From the NCBI GenBank assembly GCA_020064725.1, contig JAGTWJ010000017.1:992001-1056000 (forward strand): a stretch of 64,000 bases of DNA, in the 5' to 3' direction. Shown here one piece after another: positions 43,549 through 55,908 of this stretch. Source of the DNA: Drechslerella dactyloides. Its lineage: Eukaryota > Ascomycota > Orbiliomycetes > Orbiliales > Orbiliaceae. Below the pieces are notes generated by a model, which searched no databases, was not told where the DNA came from, and saw nothing but the letters and a program-made list of their open reading frames with translations. The translations under genes and the position numbers were made by a program. How positions within the stretch are numbered: position 1 is the stretch's first letter; each line of letters opens with the position of its first letter.

Positions 43549-45576
43549 CCAAGCTGACTTATATAGATAATCTCAGTGCCTTTGGTTTATGGGCCGTCCC
43601 GCCGTTATCACACTTTATAAGTGTATTTTATAAGATAGCAGAGTCGCGAAGCTTCTAGTAGAGAGCAGACCTCGCCTAGAATTGTGGCATCGATGGCGTC
43701 GGTTACATCAGGAATGCGCGACCTAGATGCACAGATCTTTACCCTATACGGTCACCGACGAGGGGTATCTCAGCTGGCAGTAGCTCGGGCCGTTAGAAAT
43801 CTTTACACAATCACGTCAGGGACATGCGCCGACAGGGTCTCTCAGCTCCGTTTAGACGCGGAGGCTAACATTAGCTAGGGTCGCACTAGCTGTGTGCAGT
43901 GATTTCGAAAGAAAAAAACAGGGAAAAGATCGTGTGCTTTTAGGTAACAGCTTACTCAGTTTCAGCTTCTAGTTTTCCAAAGGGTAAAGGACCCCGCCTC
44001 AAGGCATTCCAAGGCGGATATACCGGCCTCATATGTATCGACGTTGTTGAAGGTAGCTGATGCTTGAGCTGATGGATAGCAACCCTGATCAAGCTTTGTG
44101 TTGTTGCTGTTGTATTCTCGCTACACTAACCGCATCTGGAATGGTTGCGCAAGAGTATCCTGGTCTCGGTCAGCGTGCGGGGTCGCCGCGGTACAGCGGT
44201 GCGGGTGTCACAATCTGTCACGTAACGGTGCAGCTAACTTACTTACCAAACGTATTCGCGGGACATAACTGCGAACGCTTCTTGACACCACTGCCATGCC
44301 TCCGCTATAGAAGAAACCAAAACAGCACAGCGATTACCTCGCCACCTTTGAGACTTAGCAAGCTAAGATCATGAACTAAATTAGATATTTTGTAGACTAA
44401 ATAGTGGCGCTTTGATTATAGAATATAGCAAGCTGTGTTTAGGCGAATATGATTAATATGATTATGATTATGATTATTGGACTGGTGCGCTATACTATAT
44501 ACAAATACAGCGAGTCCGCCCCATGTGCCATCCGGCGGGGCACAAGGTGGAAGAAAGAACAAACTAATCAAGTGAAATCGCCTTCTCACCTTGCCCTTAA
44601 GCGTGTGTACACAAGCAAGCAAGCAAGCAGACCCAGCCCCAAGCTTTAATAGATCAAGGTAGTAAATCAAGGTTTGCTGGGCTGGATCTGCTGCTGGCCA
44701 AAATAATATTGAGCGGTTTCAAAGTTAAAATCTTTGTGTGGTGAGAGCCCTCCCAGGGACATTACAATAAGACGTGGCAGAGCGCCGTAATCAAGGATCG
44801 TGCCCTTATAAAACCAAGGTATATCAGAGAGGCAGAGAGCCTAAATCTATTGGTATCAAGGATGTATGGTTTTGGGCGATGGTGGTGCTGCTGCAGCAGG
44901 ACCGTATTTGCGATGGGAGGGATGTCTGGGGAGAGGATGGATAGTTTATAAATCGTTACCTCATGGATCCGAACCGATATATAAATGATTTAGCCAATCG
45001 CGGCGAGCAATATTCGTCGACCAGACTGCCGTATTTTGCAATTGGGTTCAGAAACAACAGTCAACATGTAAAGTATGCATCACGGGCACGGATCCGCGCT
45101 GATACTAGCTTCTTTATCGGTTGATTGAATTATTGTATACACGTGCTGTTAGTAACCTATATAAGCTTAACAATATAACCTCAGCTTACACAACTCTCTT
45201 CCTGTGGCCAAGTTGAGCACTGGCATATATGCAATTCTCGGAAAGCATGCACCTGACTTGAACCATACCAACTGAAGCTTAATACTATAGAGATCTAGGA
45301 TCCATAATACTGGTATACTATCGCTAGCCTACCTTATACCTTACGGACAAGCTCGCTCGCGGCAGGAATTATTGAATTGTGGGAAAACTGCAATGAAATG
45401 CGTCTGTTGAATCCCAAGTGCAAAAAGGTGATAATTGACAGAGAAGCAGCGTAGGATGGGGGCATATAATATCCGCCCAACTCAATCATGGGTCGATGAA
45501 AAAAGGAACAAGTAAAAATGCAGTGATACGAAGTATTCCGTCGACGAAGCCACGTCGAAATCAGGACTGGCTATCG
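43549..45576. other. Two-kilobase intergenic region
   Basis: Begins with TATA-like sequences upstream of the GH18-like gene (reverse complement of ttttataag and tttataag, 43605-43640). The rest is AT-rich with repeat copy E at 45018-45040 and no credible gene. Small frames at 43684 and 44060 were not accepted. Confidence 0.45.
45018..45040 (+). repeat. Dispersed repeat copy E
   Basis: Reads cgaccagactgccgtatttt, matching copies C and D in the ccagactgcc-ta-tt end but lacking a clear tctcgc core. The weakest member of the family. Confidence 0.35.
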
Positions 45577-45754
45577 TTAATCGTTATCGCTTGGAGGATC
45601 CTCCTCTGGCTCCTCTTCGGGCTCCTCCTCCTCGGGTTCCTCCTCCTCTTCCTCTTCCTCTTCCTCCTCAGGTTCCTCCTCTTCCTCTTCCTCTTCTTCC
45701 TCCTCCTCTTCTTCCTCTTCCTCTTCTTCTTCCTCTTCCTCCGGCTCTGACTCT

Positions 45755-45789
<35 letters not shown>

Positions 45790-48700
45790 CTCCTCCTCCT
45801 CTTCTTCTTCCTCTTCTTCTTCCTCTTCCTCTTCCTCCTCTTCTTCCTCCTCTTCTTCCTCTTCCTCCTCCTCCTCCTCTTGCTCACTACCCTCATTGTT
45901 ATCGCTACCTTCGCCGTCATCACTACCTGAACCATCCTCATTGTCTTCACCATCGTCACTGCCTTCGTTATCCTCGTTATCTTCGCCATCGTCACTGCCC
46001 TCGCCATCCTCGTTGTCATCACTACCTTCGCCGTCTTCGCTGCCACTTCCCTCTTCCGCCTCCTCGTCCTCCCCTTCTGCTTCCTCGTCCTCCTCTTCCT
46101 CCTCTTCATCGTCGTCAGAGGAAGATTCGCTGTCGGATGATTCTCCCGATGCTGATGACTCCGCGGATTCTGCCTCGGCAGCTTGCATCTCATCTTCTGG
46201 TTCCTCATCGTCAGAGGAAGAACCAGACTCGGAGTCAGAGCCGGAGCTAGAATCGGAACCAGACTCGGAATCGGAGCTAGAGCCTGAGCTAGAGCCTGAT
46301 GAAGAATCGGATGAAGAATCGGATTCTTCTCCAGATTCGCCCATCGCCTTAACCCCCTTTTCTTTCTTCTCCTTTTTCTCCCCTTTCTCCTTCTCTTCTT
46401 TCTCTCCCTTCTCTTTTTTCTCTGCTTTCTTCTCCTTTCCCTCCTTCTCTTTCTTCTCCTTCTTCTCCTTCTTTTCCTTTTTTTCTTTCTTTTCCTTCTT
46501 CTCTTTCTTAGCTCCCTTCTCCTTACCCTTTCCTTTCGTGCCTTTCTCTTTTGCACCCTTCTCCTTGGCTCCCTTTTCCTTTGCGCCCTTTTCTTTCGCA
46601 CCTTTCTCTTTCGCACCCTTTTCTTTACCCTTGCCTTTAGCTTCGGCTTTGGCCGCACTGACAGCTTTCTCTAGTTTTCCAGCTTTTTCTTTCAAATTGG
46701 CTAGAGCCTTGGAAGCTGCACCCTTAGCTTCCTTGACCGCCTTAGCAGCGGCATCCGGCTTACCAGCTTTCGCAGAGGGCTTGGAACCTGGCATGCCTCT
46801 TGTGCCCGCGGCACCCCCCTTCTCAGCTCCAGGCTTGGCCCCAGCCTTTGGTGCAGCCTTTGAGGGGCCACCGGCAGCTGCGGCCGAAGGAGTCTTGGGC
46901 GGCGCGGCGCCCTTGGGGGCTGGTCCTCCGCCAGCTTTAGCGGCCGGCGCTGGCTTCGCTGCTCCGCTGGCACCTGGGGCACCTGGTGCTCCAGACTTCG
47001 CCGGTGGTGTCTTCGCTTTTGAAGGTCCTCCAGCAGGTCCTCCAGCAGGTCCTCCAACACCTCGTGAAGTTGGTACAGCTTTCGCAGAGGCCGCTGCCGC
47101 CTTGAACTTCGCTGCTGCAGATAAGCCCGGTGCAGCCTTGCCCGCTCCTGCCTTGCCGGCTGCTGCTTTGCCTTTAGACGGCTCCTCTAGACGGGTTTCT
47201 ATGAACTGCGATGATGCGACTGGGACGGGGCCGCCCGCCGACCCACCCAGGGCTGTCACGAGGCCGCCTGTGCTGGCGACGGGTGCTCCAGGTCCAGCCA
47301 GGACGAGGTCCTCAGACGCCAATTTCCGCTCGGTGAGGAATTTACCCAATGGCGACGGGAACGTCGGAGCCTGACTCTCAGCAAGCCGCATATAATCAGA
47401 AAATGCGGGTAATTCTGCGGGACTGTCAAATGGGATCGGCTCGTAGCGATTCCAGTTGATGGCCCATTGTGGAGGCCCTGCCGGCGCCGCTGCCGCCTTC
47501 CCTGCTGCTTTCGGGCTTTTAGCTCCGGACGCTTTCGCCGGGCCGGCGGCTGCAATGTTCGGCAGACCTGGACTCGCTAGCGGCGAGATTGGAGAGATTG
47601 GAGTCGCGGCCTTTACAAGAGGCGGGCCTGTGATTAACACAGCCGCAGCCGCGGCCGCGGCCGAAGCTTTCGGTGAAGCTGGAGTGGCGGTTGCGCTCTT
47701 GCTTGATTTCTTCGATTTCGGAGATGCCGGAGATGTGGGTAGCTCGATTGCAGCTGCAATTGGCACATCGCCTTTGGAAACCGCGCTTTTCTTCTATCCG
47801 TGATGCGGAGTGTAATAATTAGTCATTGATATGCTTTGCTATTAAGTTGTGCGATATAATTGCTACTGCATCATGTACGCCAAATCCTCCAATTTTATTG
47901 CATATGAAATCAAGGTAATTATTACTCACCTCCTTTTTGGGCTTTGGGACTTCGGCGGGGAGCTCAACTGGGCTAAGGGGCTCTTCCTTGGGTGCTTTCC
48001 CTTCCTTGGAGCTGGATCCCTTTTCTGCCTTTTCTTCCTTGGAGCCGGATGCCTTTTCCTTCTTCGGCTTTGGTGATTTTGGCGTTTTGGGCAACTTTGG
48101 CGAAGTTGGGGACTTGATCTTAGGCAGCGGCACCTTGCTGATGTCGAAAGCAACGCCCGTCTTCAAGGATATGGCCGCATCGTGCTCAGCTCTTTTTTCA
48201 GCCAGGGGAGTCCATCCCTTCGATAGGTGCAGCTGGTCGATGTAGAACGGTTTCTTCTCCTCCTGAAGCCATTGCCAGGCCTCTTTCGCGCCAAAGACTG
48301 GGGGGATTGGGATCTTGACTGGCCCTGGTGAAATATGCTGGGCGAGAACTGGATCGATTTTTTTGGTATATGCGGGCAAGTCCTTTCCCAGGGGAATCGT
48401 AAACGGCTCGGTTCCCGCCTGCAGAGCCAATGGATAGAACTCTGGCGATGCCGTGGTTTCGATCTCGAGCCACCGCGATGCCGAGGTCGGCGGGGTTGTT
48501 GCAGTTCCCGGAGCGGCATTCAAGCGAGTTGTTGCGAACAGGGACCAGACGTTGTGCCCGTCGGGGACGACAGCAGCGCAGCACGTTTTGCACAATCTGC
48601 TCGTGTCCAGGTAAGTGATATTTGAGCTCGTGCTGTGGAAGAACCCAAGGCGGCTTGGATATGGGGCATCGGTCTCGTCAGCCCTGTATTTCGGAAAATG

Positions 48701-48862
48701 CGGACAGGTGTTTCCGCGGCCTATGAGCTTCGCGAAGAGATATTCAGCAGAACCGGGACGGTGAGTCGCAATGGCTCCCGAGGGTGGTGGCCCGCCACTG
48801 GCTGCAGCCCCGCTACCGTTGGCGGTCCCGCTCCCGATGTTAGCGCTGGTACTTGCCGACAT
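45577..48862 (-). CDS. Low-complexity protein with Lys-rich block and giant acidic C-terminus
   Basis: Two exons, 48862-47930 and 47793-45577, joined in phase 0 across a 136-nt intron (GTGAGT donor, TAG acceptor), giving 1049 residues. The first 200 residues are the only complex part, with paired cysteines (NTCPHF; RLCKTCCAAVV) and Trp/Tyr-rich stretches; I do not recognise the domain. Next comes a Ser/Pro/Lys block, an Ala/Gly/Pro block (about 320-660), tandem KEKGA repeats and Lys/Glu runs (about 665-800), then Ser/Asp/Glu-rich repeats and almost pure Glu at the C-terminus (about 890-1045). Such block polymers resemble nucleolar or chromatin chaperone-like acidic proteins. The Glu tract is encoded by a 300-base purine/pyrimidine-asymmetric repeat prone to length change. 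Function unknown. Confidence 0.75.
45600..45895 (-). repeat. GAR (Glu codon) tract, pyrimidine-only on the plus strand
   Basis: Nearly 300 bases of tcc/ttc codon complements (GAG/GAA on the coding strand) encode the poly-Glu tail of the acidic protein. All-purine coding strand favours triplex formation and slippage. The opposite and shifted frames stay open by default, producing long false frames of Leu/Pro or Arg/Lys. Confidence 0.9.
46554..46628 (-). repeat. 15-bp minisatellite encoding KEKGA
   Basis: About five imperfect tandem copies of a 15-base unit encode the peptide KEKGA in the Lys-rich block of the acidic protein. Third-codon-position differences between units show that the peptide, not the DNA, is kept. 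Confidence 0.75.
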
Positions 48863-50485
48863 GTCTGCCGCTGGAGGCTACTGAGCTTAATCGAACTGGG
48901 ACAATCGAGGAACTGTTGTTTAGGCATTCACAAAATTTAAAATGACAAAAATCTATCGACACGTCGACGGATGGGATACGGATAATATGGGACGGATTGC
49001 CCAACTGTCCTTCTGGATGGTTATATAAAAATTTCCCCCAGTCGTGTTTTATTACCCTTACGGCGCGAAATGGTTTACACACAGCCTCCCATTGTGCGTG
49101 CCCCGCTGGAGCTTGGAGAGCTATAGCACCTGCAAGGGGTGGACTAGCTATAGAGCTAGCGCACCGACTCTGATACGTGACGGTGTACAAACCCACCAAG
49201 CTTTCGCCAAAATTCCAACACCCACCATGCACCATGGCATATGCATGTATTGTACGACCGGGAGAAAACGTTAAATGGACTTGTCAACATGAAGACAGGA
49301 CGCACGCACGCTATAAAATTTAGTGCTGTCGAAATTACATCAGTGTCGGTATTCTGTCGAATCCCAAGAGCCCGGCCAACAAATCGACACGCCGGTGACT
49401 TCTAGCTCCTCAGCTAGGTCTCGAGGCTAATCCTCAGCTTGCAATCGACTTTGTAATTCTCTTACAAACGAAAGATATCATTCCGGTTCGGATATTACTT
49501 ATTCATGTAAGATTGGCCGGATATAGTCCCATTAATACCCGACCCTGGCATTTTAAATGAGCTCAGGCGTCTGTCATGAGATACTTTCGCCGTTGCCTGA
49601 TGGGCCCAGGCTTGAAGAGTTCGCCATTTGGATCTTCTAGACGGCCGATTGAGGCTGTGGCGAGCCGTATCGTCGTTTAACGTTTGTCATGCAGGTTTCC
49701 TGCGAGTCAAGATATCTTGGCACAGGCAAGGAGGCCTGTTGCAATAGCAGCCTGATCTGAGAGGGGTTAAAGGGTGGAGAATCAATCCTTAAACAGTCTC
49801 GGTCACAAGCTGGATCCTTATCGCCGTTGCAATCGGCACGCCAGAGACTTTGCGGGGTTGTCCTGGTGCAGCTCCACATCCTTTCACCAGAGCGAATCGT
49901 TAGGCGAAACGTGTGCGATGCGGCTGCCGCACGATGCCATGTGGAAAGAATAAACGAGGCTGGATATGCACGCCGTGCATAAATCACACTGCTTGATGCA
50001 AGCCACGGCGCCAGGGTAGTCCTAAATGAGACCGGCAACGCCGCAGCCCAGTTGTGCACTGGGGCTCGAATCGAAGAGGGGGTTTCTGACAGAGTGGGAG
50101 GGGGGTTACAATTACGGGACATGCATCTCGACCGAGTTCAACGGTCTTGAGGCGAAAAAAAAAAAAAAAAGTTCAGCCAACCAGCTTGGGATGCTATTTC
50201 TACTTTGTGGATTCATCCCATACCAAAGTTGATGGAGACCCGTATTCAATCTTGAACAACCCAATTTCTAAGAAGTTACAACGCGCGACTGCAGCTGCAC
50301 GCAATCGCAATTCAGCCTTATTATAACCTTAAAACTTACCACCTCGAGCCTCATCGCGTCTTTTTGTTTTTGAAATCCTAAGATCTTAGCATTTCTCCTT
50401 GACGCAGTGCTATCATAACCGCGTCTCGACAAAACATCAATATTACCATTAGCAGTTTGAAGACGCCACAGGCCTCGCGATCAAG
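48863..50485. other. Divergent promoter region, acidic protein and ankyrin genes
   Basis: Should carry both promoters. A 16-base A run lies at 50155-50170. A 161-codon minus-strand frame (49637-50122) has no recognisable content and is not called. Nothing else is seen. Confidence 0.45.
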
Positions 50486-53400
50486 ATGTCGAGCCTCATA
50501 AGAGGATCGATTGACAGTTCCGGAACCGGAACCGGGAAAGAGGTCGGGATCGATGCGGTCGAGGTTTTGACGCCACCGCAGTCACCGTCGAGCCCAAGAA
50601 TGCCCAGCTTCCAGTCAAACTACATCACCGAAGTAGACCGTCGACGCGCCATGGACTTGATGCTTGCGCAGCGGGTGTCAGACAAGAAAGAAAAGAAAAC
50701 TAAGAAGTCCGAGCCATTCACGTACAAGGAAGCGAACCCCGTTCTTGCCGCCATCATCGCGGATAACAAGTCCCCAGCAAGCCCAGGCCTTGTGCAAGCA
50801 CTGCTTGAGCATGGTGGAAATGTCAGCATCGCTCGTCCGAAGAGTAAGAGCTTCATCAAAATGGTGACGCGAAAGGATCAGAAGGAACGACGAAGCGACC
50901 TCCTTTCCCAAGCTACCCAGAATTGTGGTGCCGAGGTCGTGTGGATTCTGACACAAAGCGCGGATGATGTCGCCAAAAACGAAGCCCTGCCCTTTGCCGT
51001 GAAACAGAATGAACCCGAGAAAGCTCAGGTCTTGATCGCCTCCGGTGCAGACGCGAGCCCGCTGTGCACCGAGTTCACGATGGCGGTAGATAACCTTTGG
51101 GATCCCATGGTCGAAGTGCTTTTGTCCGCGAAGAGAGACCTTGGTCCATGCCAAGAATGTCGCGACAAGTGCCTTGTCAAAGCTACAACCAAAGGGTCCC
51201 TCACTATCGCGCAAATGCTTCTCGACAAACGGGCGAACGCCGATTTCCAGAGCGGCGCTGCCTTGCAACGGGCCATTGAAGATGGAAGGGAAGATCTCGT
51301 CAAAGCGATTACATCTTGCGCCAGCAAACCATCCCCAGCCTCTCTCGACATCGCTGTTGATATCGCCTATACCAAGTTGGTCAAAGATGCAGAAAAGCAG
51401 CACTGGACAATTGAGACCTGTCTCAAGACGGGCGCGAAGGGCAGCAAGACGGATGAGACCTTGTTGCAGGCGAGCAGGAAGGGCCAGGGCCAGCTGATCG
51501 ATATCCTTCTCACTTACGGCGCTTCAGTGGATCACAAGTCCGGTGCGGCTCTCCAGTTTGCAATCACCAGCGAGCAGCCTGAATTGCTCACGACCTTGCT
51601 ACGAGGCAAGCCGACCAACGCCACCATGGCTGCTGTGGTCGGAGACACGATGACTTTGAGTAGCCTGAAACTCACCCATGAACTCATTGACATCCTGCTC
51701 TCGGCTGGTCTTCGTGGCGATTCGGTCGCTGAAACTTTGATCAAGACCATCGAAACCGGCATACCAGGAGGCACTGATGAAGGTCACCTCGAGCTGGTCC
51801 GACTTCTCTTGGAGAAGGGTGAGGCCAATGTCAATCACCAAGGCGGCAAGTCTATCATACTTGCTGCGACGCAGGGACGTGCCAACGTCTTGGCCCTTCT
51901 TCTCCAGCACAGCCCCTCCGTCGAGTCCCTCAATGCTGCTTTCCCTTGTGCCGTGGCTTTGACGGATGCGGCTCGGAGGCTCGAAATCGCGACCATGATT
52001 CTAGAAGCGGGAGCTAAAGGGAGTGTGGTCGACGAGGCGCTTGTGGCGTCCGCCAATACCGGGAAGGACGGCGCTAGCTTGACATCGGTTATCCTTAAGC
52101 AAAGCTCGGTTGACTATGACAGCGGCAAGCCGTTGACCGTCGCCGTCGTTTCACGCTGCCTCGAGCAGATGACGGCTCTCATGGCCGGAATCCCAATGCC
52201 GAGCACCGTGTCTGCCGCATGGGCCGAAGTAGAGGCTATCAACGACGACGAGTTCCGAACCCGGGCTTTCGAAATACTGCTCACCGGCGCCGTTGACCCG
52301 GCGCTTCAAGACAAATCGCTCGTTACCGCTGCCTCGCGAGGCAAACAGGCCCTTTCCGTCTGTGATCTTCTGATGAAGAACGATGCCTCCCCGGAACGCC
52401 TCGATGCCGCCGCTTTGATTGCTGCTGCAAAGGGGTTGCACCTCGAAACGCTAGCCCTCCTTGCCAGGTCTGTGACGAGTCCAGCTGCGTTCATCGCCAC
52501 TTTCGATGCTTTCTCAGATGGAGAACAATGGCTTGGACCTCGTGGTCTCGAAATCACCCAATTTATTCTGGAGCATGGTGCGGCGGGTGCCGAAGTCGAC
52601 GCTGCTTTCTGCAAGGCCGCCAGACTGTACGAACCAGATGCAATGGAGCTCCTTGCTACTTCCATCAACCCAGAGGTCATCAACGTTGCCCTTGTCCTTG
52701 TTACGCAGTCCAGTGAGGAATGGCTCTCCATCGACAATCGCCATCTCTGGCTTATCCATTATTTGCTGGAATGGGGTGCTGAACAAGAAGTTGTCAATGC
52801 CGCGTTCATCAAAGCGGTCGACGCCTACTGTCGCGGCCTTGCCTCAGACGAACTTATCGACACGTTCCTGTCCATCGGGAAGAAAGCCGACGTCAACTTC
52901 CAAAGCGGAGAGGTCCTCCAGATCGCGATTAGATACGGCAAGCCCGCGCTCTTGAAGAAGCTAGCCGAGCATGGCGCAACCGAGAAGATCATCACAGTAG
53001 CTTTCTTCGAGACCATTGTCGCAGTCCTTGAAGAGGACGTTGTGCTTTCTCTCATTGATGTCCTCGTCAATAACAAGGCAGCCAAGCCAGACTTCAAGTC
53101 CCCTCCGGAAGGCTACCAGCTACCCCTTTTCGCTTGCTTGGCGACGCATCCAAAGTCAGCCAAGTTGGTTGAACGCCTCATCAAGCTTGGATGCGACGTC
53201 GAGGCCGAGGTTGAAGCATTCCTTTACGAAGACGAAGAGGTCGAGTCAGAGCCAGCTACGGTGCTTGCTTGGGCTCTGAGCCAGGAGGCGTTCATCGAGT
53301 CTGTGGCGATCAATGCACTCATAGACGGCAAAGGTAAGGCCACTCAGGTCCCGGTACCCAAGCTCCTTGACTACCTAGATGCTAATTAGAGAATGATGAT

Positions 53401-54885
53401 GTAGCCAATGTCAACTTCGTCGCGAAGATCTCCAAAGTGACGCCCTTGATTCTCGCTGCCAAAAAGTCTCGCGGCGACGTCGTCACCAAACTCCTCCAAG
53501 CGAAAGCAAAGATTTCTGCAAGAGACCGATTTGATAGATCCGCCCTCTTCTATGCATCTCGCAACGGCGACCTCGAAACTGTCAACGTACTCATCAAGGC
53601 AAAGGCCCCTGCCAATGACGGCAGTCTCCATGAAGCGGCCAAGAAACTGCACAGCGAGGTTGTCGCCGCACTCATTAAGGGCAAGCACAGCCCCAGCTTC
53701 CCCAGCAGCAAAGAACAGCACCAGGGCCGCACCGCGCTCCAGGAGATGTGCTTGAAGTGCGACGCTTCGAACGATGTTACAGCAGTGGAAGACACTATCA
53801 AGGCTATCGTGAAGGGCAAGCCGAACGTTCTAGAGCAATCACGAGGGAAGAACGCACTCTTCCTCGCCTTGGACAACGCCCACCCGGTGCCCATCTCAAA
53901 AGCTCTCCTTGACAGCGTCATGTGGGAACACATCAACGACAAAGAGGATGTATACATCGAGGCCGACCCGGAGACTGGAACCAAGTATTACTTCTCGCCA
54001 ACTATGTACGTGGCCAGGGGATTCTCACAGGGCCCCGAAAAAGACAATATGATGCTCCTGGAAATTCTACGTGACAAACGCTGTGTGGACCGTTATTACG
54101 CCCAGGAAGGCGCAGAGCAGCCCGAAAACGCTGAGGGCATGCCGAAAGAGATCCTCGACGCCGAGAAGAAGAGAAAGGACCACGAAGAGAAGCTTCAACA
54201 GAAGGAGATGGAACACCAGATCAAACTTCTCCATGCCAAGCAGGACGCACAGGTCAAGGAGGAAATTGAGCGATCCAAGCACGAAGAAAAGATGTTCCGC
54301 GACGAGGAGCTGACCCAGTCGAAGCTAGACCAGAAGCAGATGCTCCACCACCAGCAGCTCATTCAAGATGCGGAGAAGGCAGCACAGAAACAGAACATCA
54401 TGGCCAACACTCACCACCTCAAGATGCAAATGCAGGAGCAAGTCGACGCCGCGAAGCATCGTACCCTCCAAGCTCGCGCCGAGTTCGACGCGAAGCAGAA
54501 AGAACGCATGGCAATGCTCAAGTCGTCAGCTATGCAACAGGAGCAGGAACTCAAGCTAGACTTCACCCGGAAGGCCGATGCACAGAAGCTAGCTCTACAA
54601 GACCGACAGGCCAGGCTCGTGGCGGCTGCCGCCGAGAAGAAGATGATTACGGCACGACAGATGGCCGAGACGCGCGCCGCCGAGGCGGAGCACAAGCTGG
54701 CGGTCAAGCAGAAGCAAGACCAGCTAGCATTAACGATGATGAAGGGTACTGCGCAGCAGAAGAGCGACCTGCACAATATGAAGATGCAGGAGATGTATGC
54801 CCAGAGAGAGGCTATGAAGCTCAAGATGATGGACAAGTATTTCGCAGGTCAGCAGAAGAACCTGAAGAGAATAACCGCGGCGTGA
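50486..54885 (+). CDS. Giant ankyrin-like repeat and coiled-coil protein
   Basis: Two exons, 50486-53333 and 53390-54885, joined in phase 1 across a 56-nt intron (GTAAGG donor, gctaattag end), giving 1447 residues. The stop seen at the end of the first open frame lies inside this intron. After a basic N-terminus (KKEKKTKK), about 95-1080 is a long array of degenerate ankyrin-like repeats of about 33-38 residues (GHLELVRLLLEKG, GREDLVKAI, ELLTTLL patterns, with FQSG-ALQ-AI turns). More regular ankyrin repeats follow at about 955-1040. A short domain with YYFSPTMYVARGF precedes a 270-residue Gln/Glu/Lys/Met-rich coiled coil reaching the C-terminus. No enzyme, membrane or NB-ARC segment is visible. 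I infer a scaffold or sensor that oligomerises through the coiled coil. It converges on the NLR gene. Confidence 0.85.
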
Positions 54886-55908
54886 GCAGACTGCGGAGCT
54901 TTCTTATTTTGGTGAAATTGATCAATCTGTGTAGCAGCATCTTGTTCTTGAGTATTTGGCATTAGCATTTTGTTTATTTGTACCTACTAGCATTTTTTGT
55001 ATCAGGAAAGGATAATATAATATCATCAATTTGCGTAGCAAGCAAAAGTTGCACGAGCACCAGGTCCCTAATATCGCTATGAGTGAGCTAAGCCACGGTG
55101 AACGCTCGAAAGATCCAGCTATGAAAGGGCGCGTGCAGAAATCACAGTTCGTTGAGCTATTGATGAACATGTGTTGGCCTCGAATGCGACGTTTAGGTGC
55201 AAGCAAAAACCGTCAAACCAGTCTTGTATGTATGGGGCTCATCTATTATGTACAAAAGATGAAAACAGTATAACCAATTTTTGCATAGTTGCACAAATGG
55301 ATAATGATTAGAGAGAAGTTTCTACTTAGGCTATATTCTTATTGGTGTATATCTACATGTTTCCTCAAAGTGTTTCTGCGAAATTCGACATGTTTCTGGC
55401 TCGCGAGACAAACCGACATCATTATTATTAATTTTAGTTGGCGTCGTGAAGGTCTATGCTTTCGTGTAGAGACCCTCAAGTAAGTACTAAGTCATCTTTG
55501 TAGTTTAATCAGATCTTCTGAGACTAAGTACATGTACTTACTTGCTGGGACTGTATTGCTTAGAATTGTTGTTTGTCTCGAGGAGCTCGTATACGAATAG
55601 ATTGTATTCTGAGTCCTTAGCTATGTAAGTACCTATTCCCAGCCTACAGAGGTAATAATTTCTCGTACGGAGCCGAATTAGACCACGACACTAAAATCAT
55701 CAAGACATACACAGACACGATCCGAATAACGGACTCGAGCTAGGTGAGACCATGCAAAGGAAGTTCAGTTGCAGTCTACTATCCGTGATGCTTTATAAGG
55801 CACAAATAGTGGAGCTGTTCAGACCGAATTACAATTATTTACAAACTATCAATTGAAATTTCGACGAGGCCACTCTGCTGGAACTCGGTTAAACATACAG
55901 CTTGTAAC
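54886..55908. other. Intergenic region between convergent ankyrin and NLR genes
   Basis: AT-rich, with repeat copy F at 55391-55412. No gene was recognised; both flanking 3' ends lie here. Confidence 0.5.
55391..55412 (-). repeat. Dispersed repeat copy F
   Basis: Its reverse complement reads gtttgtctcgcgagccagaa, sharing 18 of 19 core bases with copy A and 17 with copy D. Confidence 0.45.

Noticed and set aside
43684..43878. Small frame and tRNA-like ggtatctcagctggcagtag stretch
   Set aside because: An A-box-like string is present but there is no B box and the cloverleaf does not close; the frame is too short to support.
49637..50122. 161-codon minus-strand frame in the divergent promoter
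   Set aside because: No domain, no codon or splice support, and it lies over the ankyrin gene's promoter.
53335..53389. Stop codon splitting the ankyrin protein into two genes
   Set aside because: The stop lies in a 56-nt intron with a GTAAGG donor and gctaattag end, and joining restores a continuous repeat.
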